The notes under the pieces were generated by a model. It was given only the letters and a program-made list of their open reading frames with translations. It made no database searches and was not told the origin of the DNA. A DNA stretch of 51,890 nucleotides from an uncultured Bacilli bacterium (GTDB lineage Bacteria > Bacillota_I > Bacilli_A > RF39 > UBA660), in NCBI GenBank assembly GCA_910586295.1, contig CAJUGE010000057.1, positions 1 through 51,890 of the forward strand. Direction: 5' to 3'. The position numbers were made by a program, and so were the translations under genes. Shown in pieces: positions 40,448-50,716 of this stretch; positions within the stretch are counted from its first letter, which is position 1; every line of letters starts with the position of its first letter.

Positions 40448-41257
40448 ATGTTAGATAAAAAAAGTTATGTAGATTTTATTAAAAGAATTCAAGGATTGGA
40501 AGATGTAGAAACAGGACTTGAAAAAGAATTTGGTAAGTTGATGTTTGATGTTCCTAATATTTGTTTAGATGAATGTAAACAATTAGCATTTGACATATTG
40601 GAAAGTGCAATGGGAGATCTTGATAGGGATACTACAGAGTTTATATATGAAACAAATTATGGGAAAAATATAGAAGAATGGCGATTAAGAGAATGTGGAT
40701 TATATGATATTAAATCATTTGAGGAATTATATGATTTAATAACTTTCAAAAGAAATAGTAGAAAAATATTTGTTATAGCGGACACACATTTTAATCATAA
40801 AAATATTATTAAATATTGTAATAGACCATATAATTCTGTAGAAGAAATGAATAAAGATATTATTCGTAAATGGAATAGTGTTGTTAGACCAAATGATATA
40901 GTTTTTCACTTAGGAGATTTTGGATTTGGAACACAGATGGAATTGGGTTCTATATTTAAACAATTGAATGGAAGAAAATATTTAATAATGGGAAATCATG
41001 ATTATAAAGCTGGTAAAAAGTATTATGAAGAAATAGGCTTTGATAGAGTATATAAAGAGTATACATTAGGAAATATGGTTTTAAGTCATTATCCTAAAGA
41101 AATTACAGAAGGTCAAATTAATATTTATGGACATATTCATGATGCTGAACCTAAAGATTGGTATGATGATGACTTTCATGTTTGTGTATCTGTAGAGAAA
41201 ATAAATTATATTCCAAAAAAACTTAATGATTTATTAAAGGAAGTTATTTATGAATAA
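40448..41257 (+). CDS. Calcineurin-like metallophosphoesterase with phage-type N-terminal extension
   Basis: The protein has 269 aa and starts at ATG behind TTAGGAGG. Residues 1-100 are a helical domain similar in style to small phage proteins (TTEFIYETNYGKNIEEWRLR). The phosphoesterase part has IADTHFNHKNI, VFHLGDFGFG, IMGNHDYK, LSHYP and IYGHIHD, the complete five-block metal-binding set. It may hydrolyse phosphodiesters such as nucleotides or nucleic acid ends. It overlaps the recombinase gene by 8 bp, so the two are co-translated. Confidence 0.85.
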   Translation: MLDKKSYVDFIKRIQGLEDVETGLEKEFGKLMFDVPNICLDECKQLAFDILESAMGDLDRDTTEFIYETNYGKNIEEWRLRECGLYDIKSFEELYDLITFKRNSRKIFVIADTHFNHKNIIKYCNRPYNSVEEMNKDIIRKWNSVVRPNDIVFHLGDFGFGTQMELGSIFKQLNGRKYLIMGNHDYKAGKKYYEEIGFDRVYKEYTLGNMVLSHYPKEITEGQINIYGHIHDAEPKDWYDDDFHVCVSVEKINYIPKKLNDLLKEVIYE

Positions 41258-42509
41258 TAATGCAGGAATATATATAAGATTATCTCAAATGGATGATTAT
41301 ATGCGAGAAAAATTTGAAAGTGAAAGTGTAGAGAATCAACGAGTTATACTAACTGATTATGCTAATAGTCATAACTTTAATGTTGTTAAAGAGTATGTCG
41401 ATGATGGATATTCAGGAACTAATTTTGATAGACCAGCATTTAAAGAAATGTTAGAAGATTTAAAAAATAAAATTATAGATACAATAATAGTAAAAGATCT
41501 ATCAAGACTAGGTAGGGATCATATTCAAACAGGATATTTTGTTGAAACATTTTTTCCTTCTCAAAATATAAGATTCATTTCTTTATTGGAAAATTTAGAT
41601 AGTCAACTACAACCAGATTACAACGATAATGCAACATTTGTTATGGCTTGTAATGATTATTTTAGCAAGCAAAATTCTCTAAAAATAAGAGCAATATTAG
41701 ATATGAAAAAAAGAGAAGGAAAATTTGTGGGTAGTCAAATTTCATTTGGATATATGAGAGATCCAGAGGATAAAAATCATTTAGTTCCCAATCCCGAAAC
41801 AGCACCAATTGTTAGAAAAATATTTGAATTATCTTTAAAAGGAGAGTATCCAAACGAAATAGCAAATTACTTAAATGAAAAAAAGTATATAACTCCAAGT
41901 AAATATACTAATCACAAGTGTAAAAAAGCTGATGAATGGAATTCCCCAATGGTATTAAAGATTCTCCAAAATAGAATGTATGCTGGAGATTTAGTACAAA
42001 GTAAGTCTGAAAAAGCAAGTTATAAGTCATCAAAAAAAATAAATAATCCAAAATCAAAATGGATAGTAGTAGAAAATACTCATGAACCACTTGTTAATAA
42101 AAAAGATTTTTTTAAACTACAAGAATATCGTTTAGTAAAAGATAAAACCTTGAATGGTAGAGAAAAAAGATTGTTTGAAAATTATATTTATTGTAAAGAG
42201 TGCGGGAATGCTATATCATTTTGTATGACAAGAAATAAATTGCATGGTGATTGTTCTACTCACTCAAGATATAATAATAAAAGAAGTTGTAAATCTCATT
42301 ATATATATTACAATATTATAGAAGATTTACTATTTGAGGAATTAACAAAAATAGGTGTTGATGTTAATAAATTGAGTCGAGATAATATATCTAAAATCAT
42401 TGATCGAATATTTATTGATGAAAATAGAGAAGTAACAATTGTTTTTAAAAAGAAGAAACTAAAACCTATTACATTTAAATATGTATCAAAAAAAATTAAT
42501 GCAAAATGA
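41250..42509 (+). CDS. Second serine recombinase
   Basis: The protein has 419 aa. The catalytic N-terminus GIYIRLSQMDD (Ser12), DDGYSGTNFDRPAFKEML and VKDLSRLGRDHIQTG are typical. The recombinase domain has ISFGYMRDPEDKNHL. A zinc ribbon CKECGNAISF...CKSHYIYYN follows. It lacks the long coiled coil of the first recombinase, so it belongs to a different branch. It may have inserted this segment into the amidase gene at about 40338. It overlaps the phosphoesterase gene. Confidence 0.88.
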   Translation: MNNNAGIYIRLSQMDDYMREKFESESVENQRVILTDYANSHNFNVVKEYVDDGYSGTNFDRPAFKEMLEDLKNKIIDTIIVKDLSRLGRDHIQTGYFVETFFPSQNIRFISLLENLDSQLQPDYNDNATFVMACNDYFSKQNSLKIRAILDMKKREGKFVGSQISFGYMRDPEDKNHLVPNPETAPIVRKIFELSLKGEYPNEIANYLNEKKYITPSKYTNHKCKKADEWNSPMVLKILQNRMYAGDLVQSKSEKASYKSSKKINNPKSKWIVVENTHEPLVNKKDFFKLQEYRLVKDKTLNGREKRLFENYIYCKECGNAISFCMTRNKLHGDCSTHSRYNNKRSCKSHYIYYNIIEDLLFEELTKIGVDVNKLSRDNISKIIDRIFIDENREVTIVFKKKKLKPITFKYVSKKINAK

Positions 42510-42574
42510 TTTGTGTCATTTAGAAAATTATGTTACAATTAAGTCCATGGAAAAAATGTTAAATCATTTTTGTA

Positions 42575-42608
42575 AGGATTCCATTGATGAAATGGAGTCC
42601 TATTTTTT
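42575..42608 (+). terminator. Rho-independent terminator
   Basis: AGGATTCCATT (42575-42585) pairs with AATGGAGTCCT (42591-42601), one mismatch, and ends in a T-run. It closes the recombinase transcript. Confidence 0.85.
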
Positions 42609-42728
42609 ATATTCTTTAAAATAATCCCTATAGTTATATAAATAAAAATTATAAAATGTTATAATATAGTAAGAAAAAAGGATTCTGTGTGTATATGATA
42701 TTAAATGATTATATAAGAGGTATAAATT

Positions 42729-43757
42729 ATGAATGATAAATATGGGAAAAAAATAAAGGCAATAAAAAGATATTTTAAGAGAGATAAAATGTTTCTTGAA
42801 TTATATCTTTTGGATTATGAAGGATACAATTTTTATATTGTTATTAATTATATAAAAAAAATAAAAAGTTATAAACTAAGTTGGTTTGATTTAGATATTT
42901 TAGAAGAAAAAAAGATTGATAAATACATTAATTATGAGTATATAGATGATCAATTAATTAGTAATATAAATGAATGCTTTAGTAAATACATTGTAAGTTC
43001 TAATTATCAAGATGATTTAAAAAAAGAAAATAATATTGTTATGTTAAATGCAAATATAAAAACTAAAGTGGATGAAAAAATCAGTGTATCATTTAATCAA
43101 TTTTTACCAAAATCACTTGCTCATTTATCAGATTTATTTATTGTTATTTTTAAAAATATGCCTAAGAAATTAGAAAATTTTCTCTTTGAAATATTAGCTA
43201 GATTAACGAACAGTACAACAAAATATGAATATAAAAAGGAATTCTCTTTTGATTTATTTAATGATGATATTGACAAAATATTTGCTTATCAAATAAGAGA
43301 AAGAGGTAAAAAGTATTATGAGGAGCAAAAAGTAACTTATTTAGAAAAAATAGATGATAGATATTTTGCAGTTGTTGAAGGTAATGAAAAATATTTAGTT
43401 ATTATTCAATATAATGAAGATGCCAAGATTATGCAAGTATATTGTTCTTGCCCTTGTGAATTTTACTGTAAGCATATATACGCTGTTATATTAGCTATTA
43501 GAAATAATGACTTTAATCGTTTCTTTAAAATAAGTTACAAAAATCCTAATGAAAGTTTAATGGAGAGAATAATGAGTTTTAATTATTTTCTGTGTCTTGG
43601 CATTGTGGAGCAAAATTTTGAAATATTAAATAATTATGGAGAAATAGAATTGGTACCTATTTTAGATATAAATGATAAATGTAATTGGGAAGTCTTAGAA
43701 GATACTGAAGATGAACAATTGATGAAACAGTTACAAAATTTTATTAGAAATAATTAG
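42729..43757 (+). CDS. SWIM zinc-finger protein
   Basis: The protein has 342 aa. The SWIM motif is CSCPCEFYCKHIYAVILAI: Cys239, Cys241, Cys247 and His249 fit CxCx(n)CxH. It is preceded by QIRERGKKYYEEQKVTYLEK, the usual upstream helix of SWIM proteins. The N-terminal 220 residues have no recognised domain. SWIM domains bind DNA or proteins and occur in SNF2 ATPases, transposases and defence-linked proteins. The gene has its own upstream AT-rich promoter region. Next to a DUF4238 protein and a type I RM system it may belong to a defence module (inference). Confidence 0.8.
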   Translation: MNDKYGKKIKAIKRYFKRDKMFLELYLLDYEGYNFYIVINYIKKIKSYKLSWFDLDILEEKKIDKYINYEYIDDQLISNINECFSKYIVSSNYQDDLKKENNIVMLNANIKTKVDEKISVSFNQFLPKSLAHLSDLFIVIFKNMPKKLENFLFEILARLTNSTTKYEYKKEFSFDLFNDDIDKIFAYQIRERGKKYYEEQKVTYLEKIDDRYFAVVEGNEKYLVIIQYNEDAKIMQVYCSCPCEFYCKHIYAVILAIRNNDFNRFFKISYKNPNESLMERIMSFNYFLCLGIVEQNFEILNNYGEIELVPILDINDKCNWEVLEDTEDEQLMKQLQNFIRNN

Positions 43758-43770
43758 AGGAGAAAAATTT

Positions 43771-44697
43771 ATGGTAAAAAATGAGCATTATGTTCCCAGA
43801 TTTTATTTGAGGCGATTTTCTAATAATGATAAAATATTTGCTTATGATTTAGAAAAAGGAAATATGTTTCAAACTAATATTAATAAAATAGCTTGTAATA
43901 ATTATTTCTATGATATAAATCCTGTTGAATTAAAAAAAGAATTGGAAGTTTACCATAGAATATATAACCTTCCAGATGAATATTTTGAAAAAACCAGCGA
44001 TGATATTCAATTTATTGAAAAAGCCTTATCACGGCTAGAAGATAAATTTGCAGGAATGTTAAACAAATTTGAAAAAGATTATTCATTATTAAAAGATGAA
44101 GAATTTTTAAGCACTCTATTTTTATTTTTGAGAATGCAATCTATAAGAACTAGATCATTTAGAAATGGTCTTGAAAATATTGCAACACAAACAACACAAT
44201 GGTTAAAGTCATTAAAAATTAAGAATGTAGAAAATTATCCACTTGATTTAGATCCGAATGAAATTGCCAAATTAAATCAATTAAAAGAAATAATATCTTT
44301 ACCTAGTTTATATGATAAATCAAAAAAATTTTTTGGCAATTACGAATTTTATGTAGGAGTTAATAATACAAACTTAGATTTTATTATTTCAGATAATCCT
44401 CTCCTATATTTTGAAATTGGATTTAATGATATTTGTTTTCCTGTAAATCCTAAATTAGCTATAATAATGCAGGTTCCTGAAGCAAAAGAAGAATTTAAAC
44501 TTTGCAATATAAAACCGGATGGAAATGGAGTTATTAATTTAACAAATAAAGAAGTATTAAAATATAATGTTTTACAACAAAATACAAATGCAAAATATTT
44601 ATTTGGCAGTAAAGAAGCATTAGATACATTTAATTTATGTATGATATATGTATATATGAATAAATTGATAACTATGGAACAAGATTTAAATCAATAG
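43771..44697 (+). CDS. DUF4238 family protein
   Basis: The protein has 308 aa and starts at ATG behind TTAGAGGAG. VKNEHYVPRFYLRRFSNNDK, then FAYDLEKGNMF, is the DUF4238 opening. The C-terminal half contains FIISDNPLLYFEIG and FPVNPKLAIIM, also typical. The conserved HYVP motif may be part of a nuclease-like active site, but the function of the family is not proven. It is often found near restriction systems. It is separated from the SWIM gene by 13 bases, so the two share a transcript. Confidence 0.82.
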   Translation: MVKNEHYVPRFYLRRFSNNDKIFAYDLEKGNMFQTNINKIACNNYFYDINPVELKKELEVYHRIYNLPDEYFEKTSDDIQFIEKALSRLEDKFAGMLNKFEKDYSLLKDEEFLSTLFLFLRMQSIRTRSFRNGLENIATQTTQWLKSLKIKNVENYPLDLDPNEIAKLNQLKEIISLPSLYDKSKKFFGNYEFYVGVNNTNLDFIISDNPLLYFEIGFNDICFPVNPKLAIIMQVPEAKEEFKLCNIKPDGNGVINLTNKEVLKYNVLQQNTNAKYLFGSKEALDTFNLCMIYVYMNKLITMEQDLNQ

Positions 44698-44757
44698 TAT
44701 TTTTATTATATTACTTAGTAAAATTACAAATCCACTCTAGGGAAAATAGTAATATTA

Positions 44758-44766
44758 TGATATAAT
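44758..44766 (+). promoter_or_regulatory. Extended -10 promoter of the restriction operon
   Basis: TGATATAAT occurs 47 bp before the hsdR start with no clear -35, as expected for extended -10 promoters. The same nonamer occurs at 36144 and 51210. Confidence 0.55.
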
Positions 44767-44812
44767 TAATAGTGTAAATTTAGTTTTTGCCTTTGGATTT
44801 GGAGTGATAAGA

Positions 44813-47803
44813 ATGATTAAGTTTGATGAGAATTCTAGAGTGAAAATTCCTGCATTAATTCATGCAACTAGATTGGGATACAACTATTTGTCTATTAAAG
44901 AGAATAAATACCAAATAGAACCTAGAATTAATATATTTAAAAATGTTTTTAGAGATAGCATAAATAAGATTAATAATTTAGAACTAAATGATAATGATAT
45001 TGATGATATTATAAATGAATTATGTATTGTTTTAAGTAATGATGATTTAGGTAGGTCATTTTATAAAATATTAATAAATGGATATAAAGGAATTAAACTT
45101 ATTGATTTTGAAAATGTAGATAATAACAATTTTAATGTTGTTACAGAGTTAACATATCAAAACGGTGAGGATGAATTTAGACCAGATATAATAATGTTAA
45201 TAAATGGTATGCCATTAAGTTTTATTGAAGTTAAAAAGCCAAATAATAGAGATGGAATTTTAGCTGAGAGAAAAAGAATTAATGATAGATTCAAAAATAA
45301 GAAATTTGTTAGATTTGTTAATTTAACACAAATTTTAGTATTTTCAAATAATCAAGAATATAATGAAGATTCAGTTGTTCCAATAGAGGGTGCATTTTAT
45401 GGCACTCCAAATTACGGAAATGTATTTTTCAATTGTTTTAGAGAAGAAGATTCATCTATTTTAAATAAAATAAGTGATCTAAATTATGACTCTGAAAATT
45501 TTATCTTGAAAGATAATAATTATGTTTCTATTAAAGGAACACCAGAATATGCCACAAATTTAAAATCAACAACTCCTACGAATAGGTTAATGACATCTTT
45601 ATTTCATAAGAATAGAATATTAAAAATATTAAAATATGGAATTGCTTATGTTGAAAAAACAAATGATTCAGGAATTACTATTATTCAAAAACACATTATG
45701 AGGTATCAACAATTATTTGCCACATTGGCTATTGAAAATAAACTTAATAATAATATTCAAAGAGGAATTATTTGGCATACTCAAGGATCAGGAAAAACAG
45801 CTCTTGCATATTATAATGTAAAATATTTAAGTGATTATTTTCAAAAGAAAAACAAAATAGCAAAATTCTATTTTATAGTAGATAGAATGGACTTATTAAA
45901 GCAAGCTTCTGATGAATTTGAAGCAAGAGGATTAGAAGTTGTAAAAGTAAACTCTAGAGAAGAATTTAAAAATAATATAGGGAGTACAGAAGCAACTTCA
46001 ACTCATGGTAATCTATGTATTAATGTTGTCAATATTCAAAAATTTTCAGAAGATTCTTCAGTTAAAGAATCAGATTACAATGTTGATGTTCAAAGAGTTT
46101 ATTTCTTGGATGAAGCACATAGAAGTTATAATCCACGAGGTTCATTTCTTTCTAACTTGTTATCATCAGATAGAGAATCGGTTATAATCGCTTTAACTGG
46201 CACACCTCTAATTGGTGAAACATTTAAGACAAAAGATATATTTGGAGATTACATTCACAAATATTATTACAATAAATCAATTGCAGATGGTTACACTTTA
46301 AAACTTATAAGAGAAGGGATTGAAACTAGTTATAAAACACAGTTACAACAAACTTTAGATGAAATTAAAAAAGAAGTTAATGCAACAGATGAAGAAATAT
46401 TTGCTCATCCTAAATATACTAAGAAATTAACAAAGTACATTGTTGAAGATTTTAAAAAATCAAGGTTAGTATACAATGATGATTCTATTGGTGCAATGAT
46501 AGTTTGTGATTCTCAAGCACAAGCTAGAAATGTATTTAAGGATTTAGATGATTATGATTTAAGTAAGGCATTAATTCTTCATAATGAAGATGATAAGTCT
46601 ACAAGATATAATGAAATAACAGATTTTAAAAAAGGTAAAATTGATATTTTAGTAGTACAAAATATGTTATTAACTGGATTTGATGCACCTAGATTAAAGA
46701 AAATATATTTAGGTAGAGTGATCAAGGCACATAATTTATTGCAAACACTAACTAGAGTAAATAGACCATATAGAGATTTTAAATATGGTTATGTAGTTGA
46801 TTTTGCTGATATAAGAGAAGAGTTTGATAGAACTAATGCAGAATATTTCAAAGAACTTCAAGAACAATTAGGAGAAGATTTTAATACTTATAGCAACATT
46901 TTCTTATCTAAAGAGGAAATAGAGAAAAGTATTAAAGAAATAAAAAATAAATTATTTCAATATGATAGCGAAAATTTAGAAAATTTTACTTCACAAATTA
47001 ATGAGTTAGAAAAAAAGGATTTAATTGATTTAAAGAAAACAATGATAACATATAAAGATTTATATAATGTTATTAAATCATTTAATTATACTGATTTATT
47101 GAGCCAAATAAAGATTGATCGTGTTAGTAAGATGATTAAAGAAGTTAATAGGAGAATTGATATTAAGAATCTAACTGATAGAGAAAATTCTGATTCATCT
47201 AACCTATTAAATGTTGCTCTTGCGGATATTGATTTTACTTTTACAAAAATATCAGAGGAAGAACTTGTTATAGCTGATAAATATAAGCAAAAGTTCGATG
47301 ATGTTAGAAAAGAATTCTTGATTAATATTGATAAGGAAGATGTTGAATATTTAAAATTATATAGAGAATATGAAAGTATTTTTAGAACATCTAACTTTGA
47401 AGATATTACAACAGATGAAATTGAAAAAAATACTAAAAGATTGGATGAATTATTTAATAAGATTCATCAACTAAATGCAAAAAATGATAGATATTTAGCA
47501 AAATATTCTGGAGATGAAAAGTTTGTTAAAATACATAAAAGAGTAATAGAACGAATTCCAGATTTTCCAGAGATTGATTTAAATGAGGTTTTAACTAATT
47601 TGAAAAGTGAAATTGATGATTTATTATTAAAAAGATATGACATTATGGATAACGAATCATTCTTTAAGAGAGAAATCACTCCAATTACTGTAGAAGAATT
47701 AGAAAATCACAATAGGGTAGAAATAATTGATGAAGTAGAATTCTTTACAGAATTAATTGTTGAAACTTATTTATTTGAAAGGAGAGTGAATAATAGTGAG
47801 TAA
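44813..47803 (+). CDS. hsdR: Type I restriction enzyme R subunit (HsdR)
   Basis: The protein has 996 aa. ATG 44813 follows GGAG at proper spacing (an upstream in-frame GTG overlaps that site). The nuclease is PD-(D/E)xK: Asp125 in FRPDIIML and Glu139-x-Lys141 in FIEVKK. The translocase has Walker A TQGSGKT (Lys328), DEAH (433-436), TGTPL, and VQNMLLTGFDAP, LTRVNRPYRDF late motifs. HsdR cuts unmodified DNA after ATP-driven translocation and needs the HsdM and HsdS subunits, which follow directly with overlaps. Confidence 0.93.
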   Translation: MIKFDENSRVKIPALIHATRLGYNYLSIKENKYQIEPRINIFKNVFRDSINKINNLELNDNDIDDIINELCIVLSNDDLGRSFYKILINGYKGIKLIDFENVDNNNFNVVTELTYQNGEDEFRPDIIMLINGMPLSFIEVKKPNNRDGILAERKRINDRFKNKKFVRFVNLTQILVFSNNQEYNEDSVVPIEGAFYGTPNYGNVFFNCFREEDSSILNKISDLNYDSENFILKDNNYVSIKGTPEYATNLKSTTPTNRLMTSLFHKNRILKILKYGIAYVEKTNDSGITIIQKHIMRYQQLFATLAIENKLNNNIQRGIIWHTQGSGKTALAYYNVKYLSDYFQKKNKIAKFYFIVDRMDLLKQASDEFEARGLEVVKVNSREEFKNNIGSTEATSTHGNLCINVVNIQKFSEDSSVKESDYNVDVQRVYFLDEAHRSYNPRGSFLSNLLSSDRESVIIALTGTPLIGETFKTKDIFGDYIHKYYYNKSIADGYTLKLIREGIETSYKTQLQQTLDEIKKEVNATDEEIFAHPKYTKKLTKYIVEDFKKSRLVYNDDSIGAMIVCDSQAQARNVFKDLDDYDLSKALILHNEDDKSTRYNEITDFKKGKIDILVVQNMLLTGFDAPRLKKIYLGRVIKAHNLLQTLTRVNRPYRDFKYGYVVDFADIREEFDRTNAEYFKELQEQLGEDFNTYSNIFLSKEEIEKSIKEIKNKLFQYDSENLENFTSQINELEKKDLIDLKKTMITYKDLYNVIKSFNYTDLLSQIKIDRVSKMIKEVNRRIDIKNLTDRENSDSSNLLNVALADIDFTFTKISEEELVIADKYKQKFDDVRKEFLINIDKEDVEYLKLYREYESIFRTSNFEDITTDEIEKNTKRLDELFNKIHQLNAKNDRYLAKYSGDEKFVKIHKRVIERIPDFPEIDLNEVLTNLKSEIDDLLLKRYDIMDNESFFKREITPITVEELENHNRVEIIDEVEFFTELIVETYLFERRVNNSE

Positions 47804-49454
47804 CGAAAGAGATATTGTTAGAAAAACCGAGAAATTAATAGATGATTTAAAAAGCATTTGCTCTTTAAATGGTATAGGTAATAGTCCTAGTGAATATAAA
47901 GTTATTTCTCAAATATTTTTATATAAATATTTAAATGATAAATTTATTAATGAAGTCAAACGAATTAATAAAAATTTTAATAAAGATACACCAGTTAAAG
48001 ATGTAGAACAATATTTAAACAAAATTGAGCCAAAAGAATATCAGTTACTAACAATGAAAATGAGTCCAAATGTTGCAAGAATTCAAAAAGAGTATATGAT
48101 TAGTTATTTATTTAATAATCAAAATGTAACAAATCCAGAATTTTATATATTATTTGACAAAGCATTATTGGGAATATCAAATGATAATATTGATATATTT
48201 TCAGTAAAGACAGGAAGTAAAGAAAAGATTAGATTATTTGATAGTTTATCCCAATACATTACTGAAACTGATAAAAGAAATTCTTTCTTTAAAGCAATAA
48301 TCAATAAGTTAGTTGGATTTAGTTTTGAAGATGCCTTTGATGAGAAGTACGATTTTTTTGCTACAATTTTTGAATATTTAATAAAAGATTATAATAAAGA
48401 TTTTGGCAAATATGCAGAATATTATACCCCTAATTCTATTGCTAGAGTTATTGCAAAAATATTAGCTCCAGATCTTATCCAAAATGTAACACTATATGAT
48501 CCCTCTGCTGGTTCAGGGACATTATTACTTGCCTTAGCACATCAAATAGGAGAAGAAAATTGCACGATTTATTCCCAAGATATTTCTCAAAAGTCAAATG
48601 AATTTTTAAGGTTAAATTTAGTTTTAAATAATTTAGTTCATTCTTTAAGTAATGTAATTCATGGTGATACATTAGTTAATCCAGCACATTTAAATAGTGA
48701 TAAAAGTAGATTAGCTCAATTTGATTATATAGTTAGCAACCCACCTTTTAAGACAGATTTTAGCGATACAAGAGATATATTAGCTGGAGAAAAATATAGA
48801 GAAAGATTTTTCGCTGGAGTACCAGAAATACCTAAAAAAGATAAGGATAAAATGGCTGTTTATCTTTTGTTCATACAACATATATTACATTCAATGAAAG
48901 ATACTGGGAAAGCAGCAATAGTTGTTCCTACTGGTTTTTTAACTGAAAAGAAAGGCATTTATAAAAGAGTTAAAGAAAAAATAATTTCGCAAAAAATGTT
49001 GAGGGGAGTTATATCAATGCCTTCTAATATTTTTGCAAATACAGGAACAAATGTAAGTGTATTATTTTTGGATAAATCAGTTGAAAATAATGAAATTGTT
49101 ATGATAGATGCTTCGGAAATGGGAACAAAAGTAAAAGAAGGCTCAAGTAATAAAGTTCAAAAAACGGTATTGTCTAAAGATGAAATAGAAAAAATAATTG
49201 ATTCATTTAATAATAGAAAAGTTGAAAAAGAGTTTTGCTCGCTTACAACAAATGAAAATATTATTAATAAAAAGTTTAGTTTTGCACCAAAACAATACTT
49301 TGACATAAATATAGAAGTTAAAGAAATGACCTCTGAAGAATTTAATAAAGAGATGCAATCATTTACGAATGATTTGAAAAGTATGTTTAAAGAGAGTAAT
49401 CAGATACAAAAAGAAATAATTAATCAATTGGAGAAAATTAAATATGATATTTAA
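47796..49454 (+). CDS. hsdM: Type I DNA methyltransferase M subunit (HsdM)
   Basis: The protein has 552 aa and starts at GTG 47796 behind AAAGGAGAG, overlapping hsdR by 8 bp. KYAEYYTPNSIARVIAKIL leads into SAM motif I DPSAGSGTLLLA (from Asp235), and the catalytic motif is VSNPPFK (Asn315). The C-terminal helices bind HsdS. The enzyme methylates adenine in the sequence recognised by HsdS. Length and motif order are standard for the family. Confidence 0.94.
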   Translation: MSNERDIVRKTEKLIDDLKSICSLNGIGNSPSEYKVISQIFLYKYLNDKFINEVKRINKNFNKDTPVKDVEQYLNKIEPKEYQLLTMKMSPNVARIQKEYMISYLFNNQNVTNPEFYILFDKALLGISNDNIDIFSVKTGSKEKIRLFDSLSQYITETDKRNSFFKAIINKLVGFSFEDAFDEKYDFFATIFEYLIKDYNKDFGKYAEYYTPNSIARVIAKILAPDLIQNVTLYDPSAGSGTLLLALAHQIGEENCTIYSQDISQKSNEFLRLNLVLNNLVHSLSNVIHGDTLVNPAHLNSDKSRLAQFDYIVSNPPFKTDFSDTRDILAGEKYRERFFAGVPEIPKKDKDKMAVYLLFIQHILHSMKDTGKAAIVVPTGFLTEKKGIYKRVKEKIISQKMLRGVISMPSNIFANTGTNVSVLFLDKSVENNEIVMIDASEMGTKVKEGSSNKVQKTVLSKDEIEKIIDSFNNRKVEKEFCSLTTNENIINKKFSFAPKQYFDINIEVKEMTSEEFNKEMQSFTNDLKSMFKESNQIQKEIINQLEKIKYDI

Positions 49455-50700
49455 TGAAACAAAATTTAATAGAGATTGGGATACATTGTCCTTAAATGAT
49501 TTAGGGATTTTTAATAGAGGTAAATCAAAGCATAGGCCAAGGAATGATAAAAAACTATTTGAAGGTGGTAAGTATCCATTAATTCAAACTGGAGATGTAA
49601 AGAAAGCAAACTTATATATAAATGAACATAGTAATTGTTATAATGATTTTGGATTATCACAAAGTAAGTTATGGGATAAGGGTACACTTTGTATTACTAT
49701 AGCTGCAAATATAGCGGAAACTGGTATTCTAAAATATCCGATGTGTTTTCCTGATAGTGTTGTTGGTTTCATAGCTTATAAGGATAAATCTTCTGAATTA
49801 TTCATGCATTATATTATTTCATACATAAGGGATTGTATTTCTAAAACCGTTTCTGGAAGTATTCAAGATAATATAAATATTGAATATTTATCAGATTTAA
49901 ATTTTAAAATTCCCAATAAGGAATATCAAGATAAAATCGTGCGAGTACTTGAGTCATTAGATAATAAAATTGAATGCAATAATAGGATAGTAAAAAGAAT
50001 TAAAGAAAATTTAAACAAACAATACACTTATTGGTTTGAACAATTTAATTTTCCTATGGAGAATGGAACATTATATGCTCAAAATGGTGGAAAAATGAAA
50101 TATAATGAAAAATTAAATAAATATATTCCAGAAAAATGGGAAGTTATCAACTTGGGCGAATATTTAAGATTTGATAAAGGAGTTGAAGTAGGAACTGAAA
50201 ACTATTATACCAACAATAGTGTTGAAAATTTAATTAAATTTTATAGAGTAAGCGATATGGATGATTTAGGCAATACTTTTGTTCCTAAAAAATGTATTGA
50301 TGATGTATTTGTAAATGAAACCGATATTTTGGTATCTTTTGATGGCACACCGGGGAAAATAGGTATAGCTTTAAATGGAAGTTATTCCACTGGCATGAAA
50401 AAAGTTAGTGATCCAAATAATATTATTAATAATGCATTCATATATGTTCTATTTAATTCTAATTATATACAATATATAATTAATCAATATTCATCTGGCT
50501 CAAATATAAAACATGCAAGTGAGTCATTAAATCATATGTTTATTCCATTTGATGAAAATGTATATTCAAAATTTAGTGCGAGAATTGTCGATTTATATAA
50601 TCAGATATTATTATTAACTATTGAAACAAAGCAAATTAAAAAAACGAGAGATTATTTATTACCATTACTAATGAATGGTCAAATAAAAATAGAAGATTAA
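49444..50700 (+). CDS. hsdS: Type I restriction specificity subunit (HsdS)
   Basis: The protein has 418 aa and overlaps hsdM by 11 bp. Two target-recognition domains are visible: the first about 10-155 (YPLIQTGDVKKANLYIN, FPDSVVGFIAYK), the second about 230-390 (VINLGEYLRFDKGVEVGTEN, YRVSDMDDLGN). Each is followed by a conserved helix (QDKIVRVLESLDNKIECNNR and LYNQILLLTIETKQIKKTRD). It fixes the bipartite recognition sequence. No second hsdS or inverted TRD repeats nearby, so no shuffling system is visible. Confidence 0.9.
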   Translation: MIFNETKFNRDWDTLSLNDLGIFNRGKSKHRPRNDKKLFEGGKYPLIQTGDVKKANLYINEHSNCYNDFGLSQSKLWDKGTLCITIAANIAETGILKYPMCFPDSVVGFIAYKDKSSELFMHYIISYIRDCISKTVSGSIQDNINIEYLSDLNFKIPNKEYQDKIVRVLESLDNKIECNNRIVKRIKENLNKQYTYWFEQFNFPMENGTLYAQNGGKMKYNEKLNKYIPEKWEVINLGEYLRFDKGVEVGTENYYTNNSVENLIKFYRVSDMDDLGNTFVPKKCIDDVFVNETDILVSFDGTPGKIGIALNGSYSTGMKKVSDPNNIINNAFIYVLFNSNYIQYIINQYSSGSNIKHASESLNHMFIPFDENVYSKFSARIVDLYNQILLLTIETKQIKKTRDYLLPLLMNGQIKIED

Positions 50701-50716
50701 AATTTTCTTCTATTTT
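50686..50716. terminator. Bidirectional terminator
   Basis: AAAATAGAAGA (50686-50696) pairs with TCTTCTATTTT (50706-50716). T-runs are usable on both strands. It lies between the convergent hsdS and HTH genes and ends both. Confidence 0.8.

Noticed and set aside
46005..46187. Forward frame inside hsdR
   Set aside because: Short, no ribosome site, overlaps the conserved DEAH region of HsdR.
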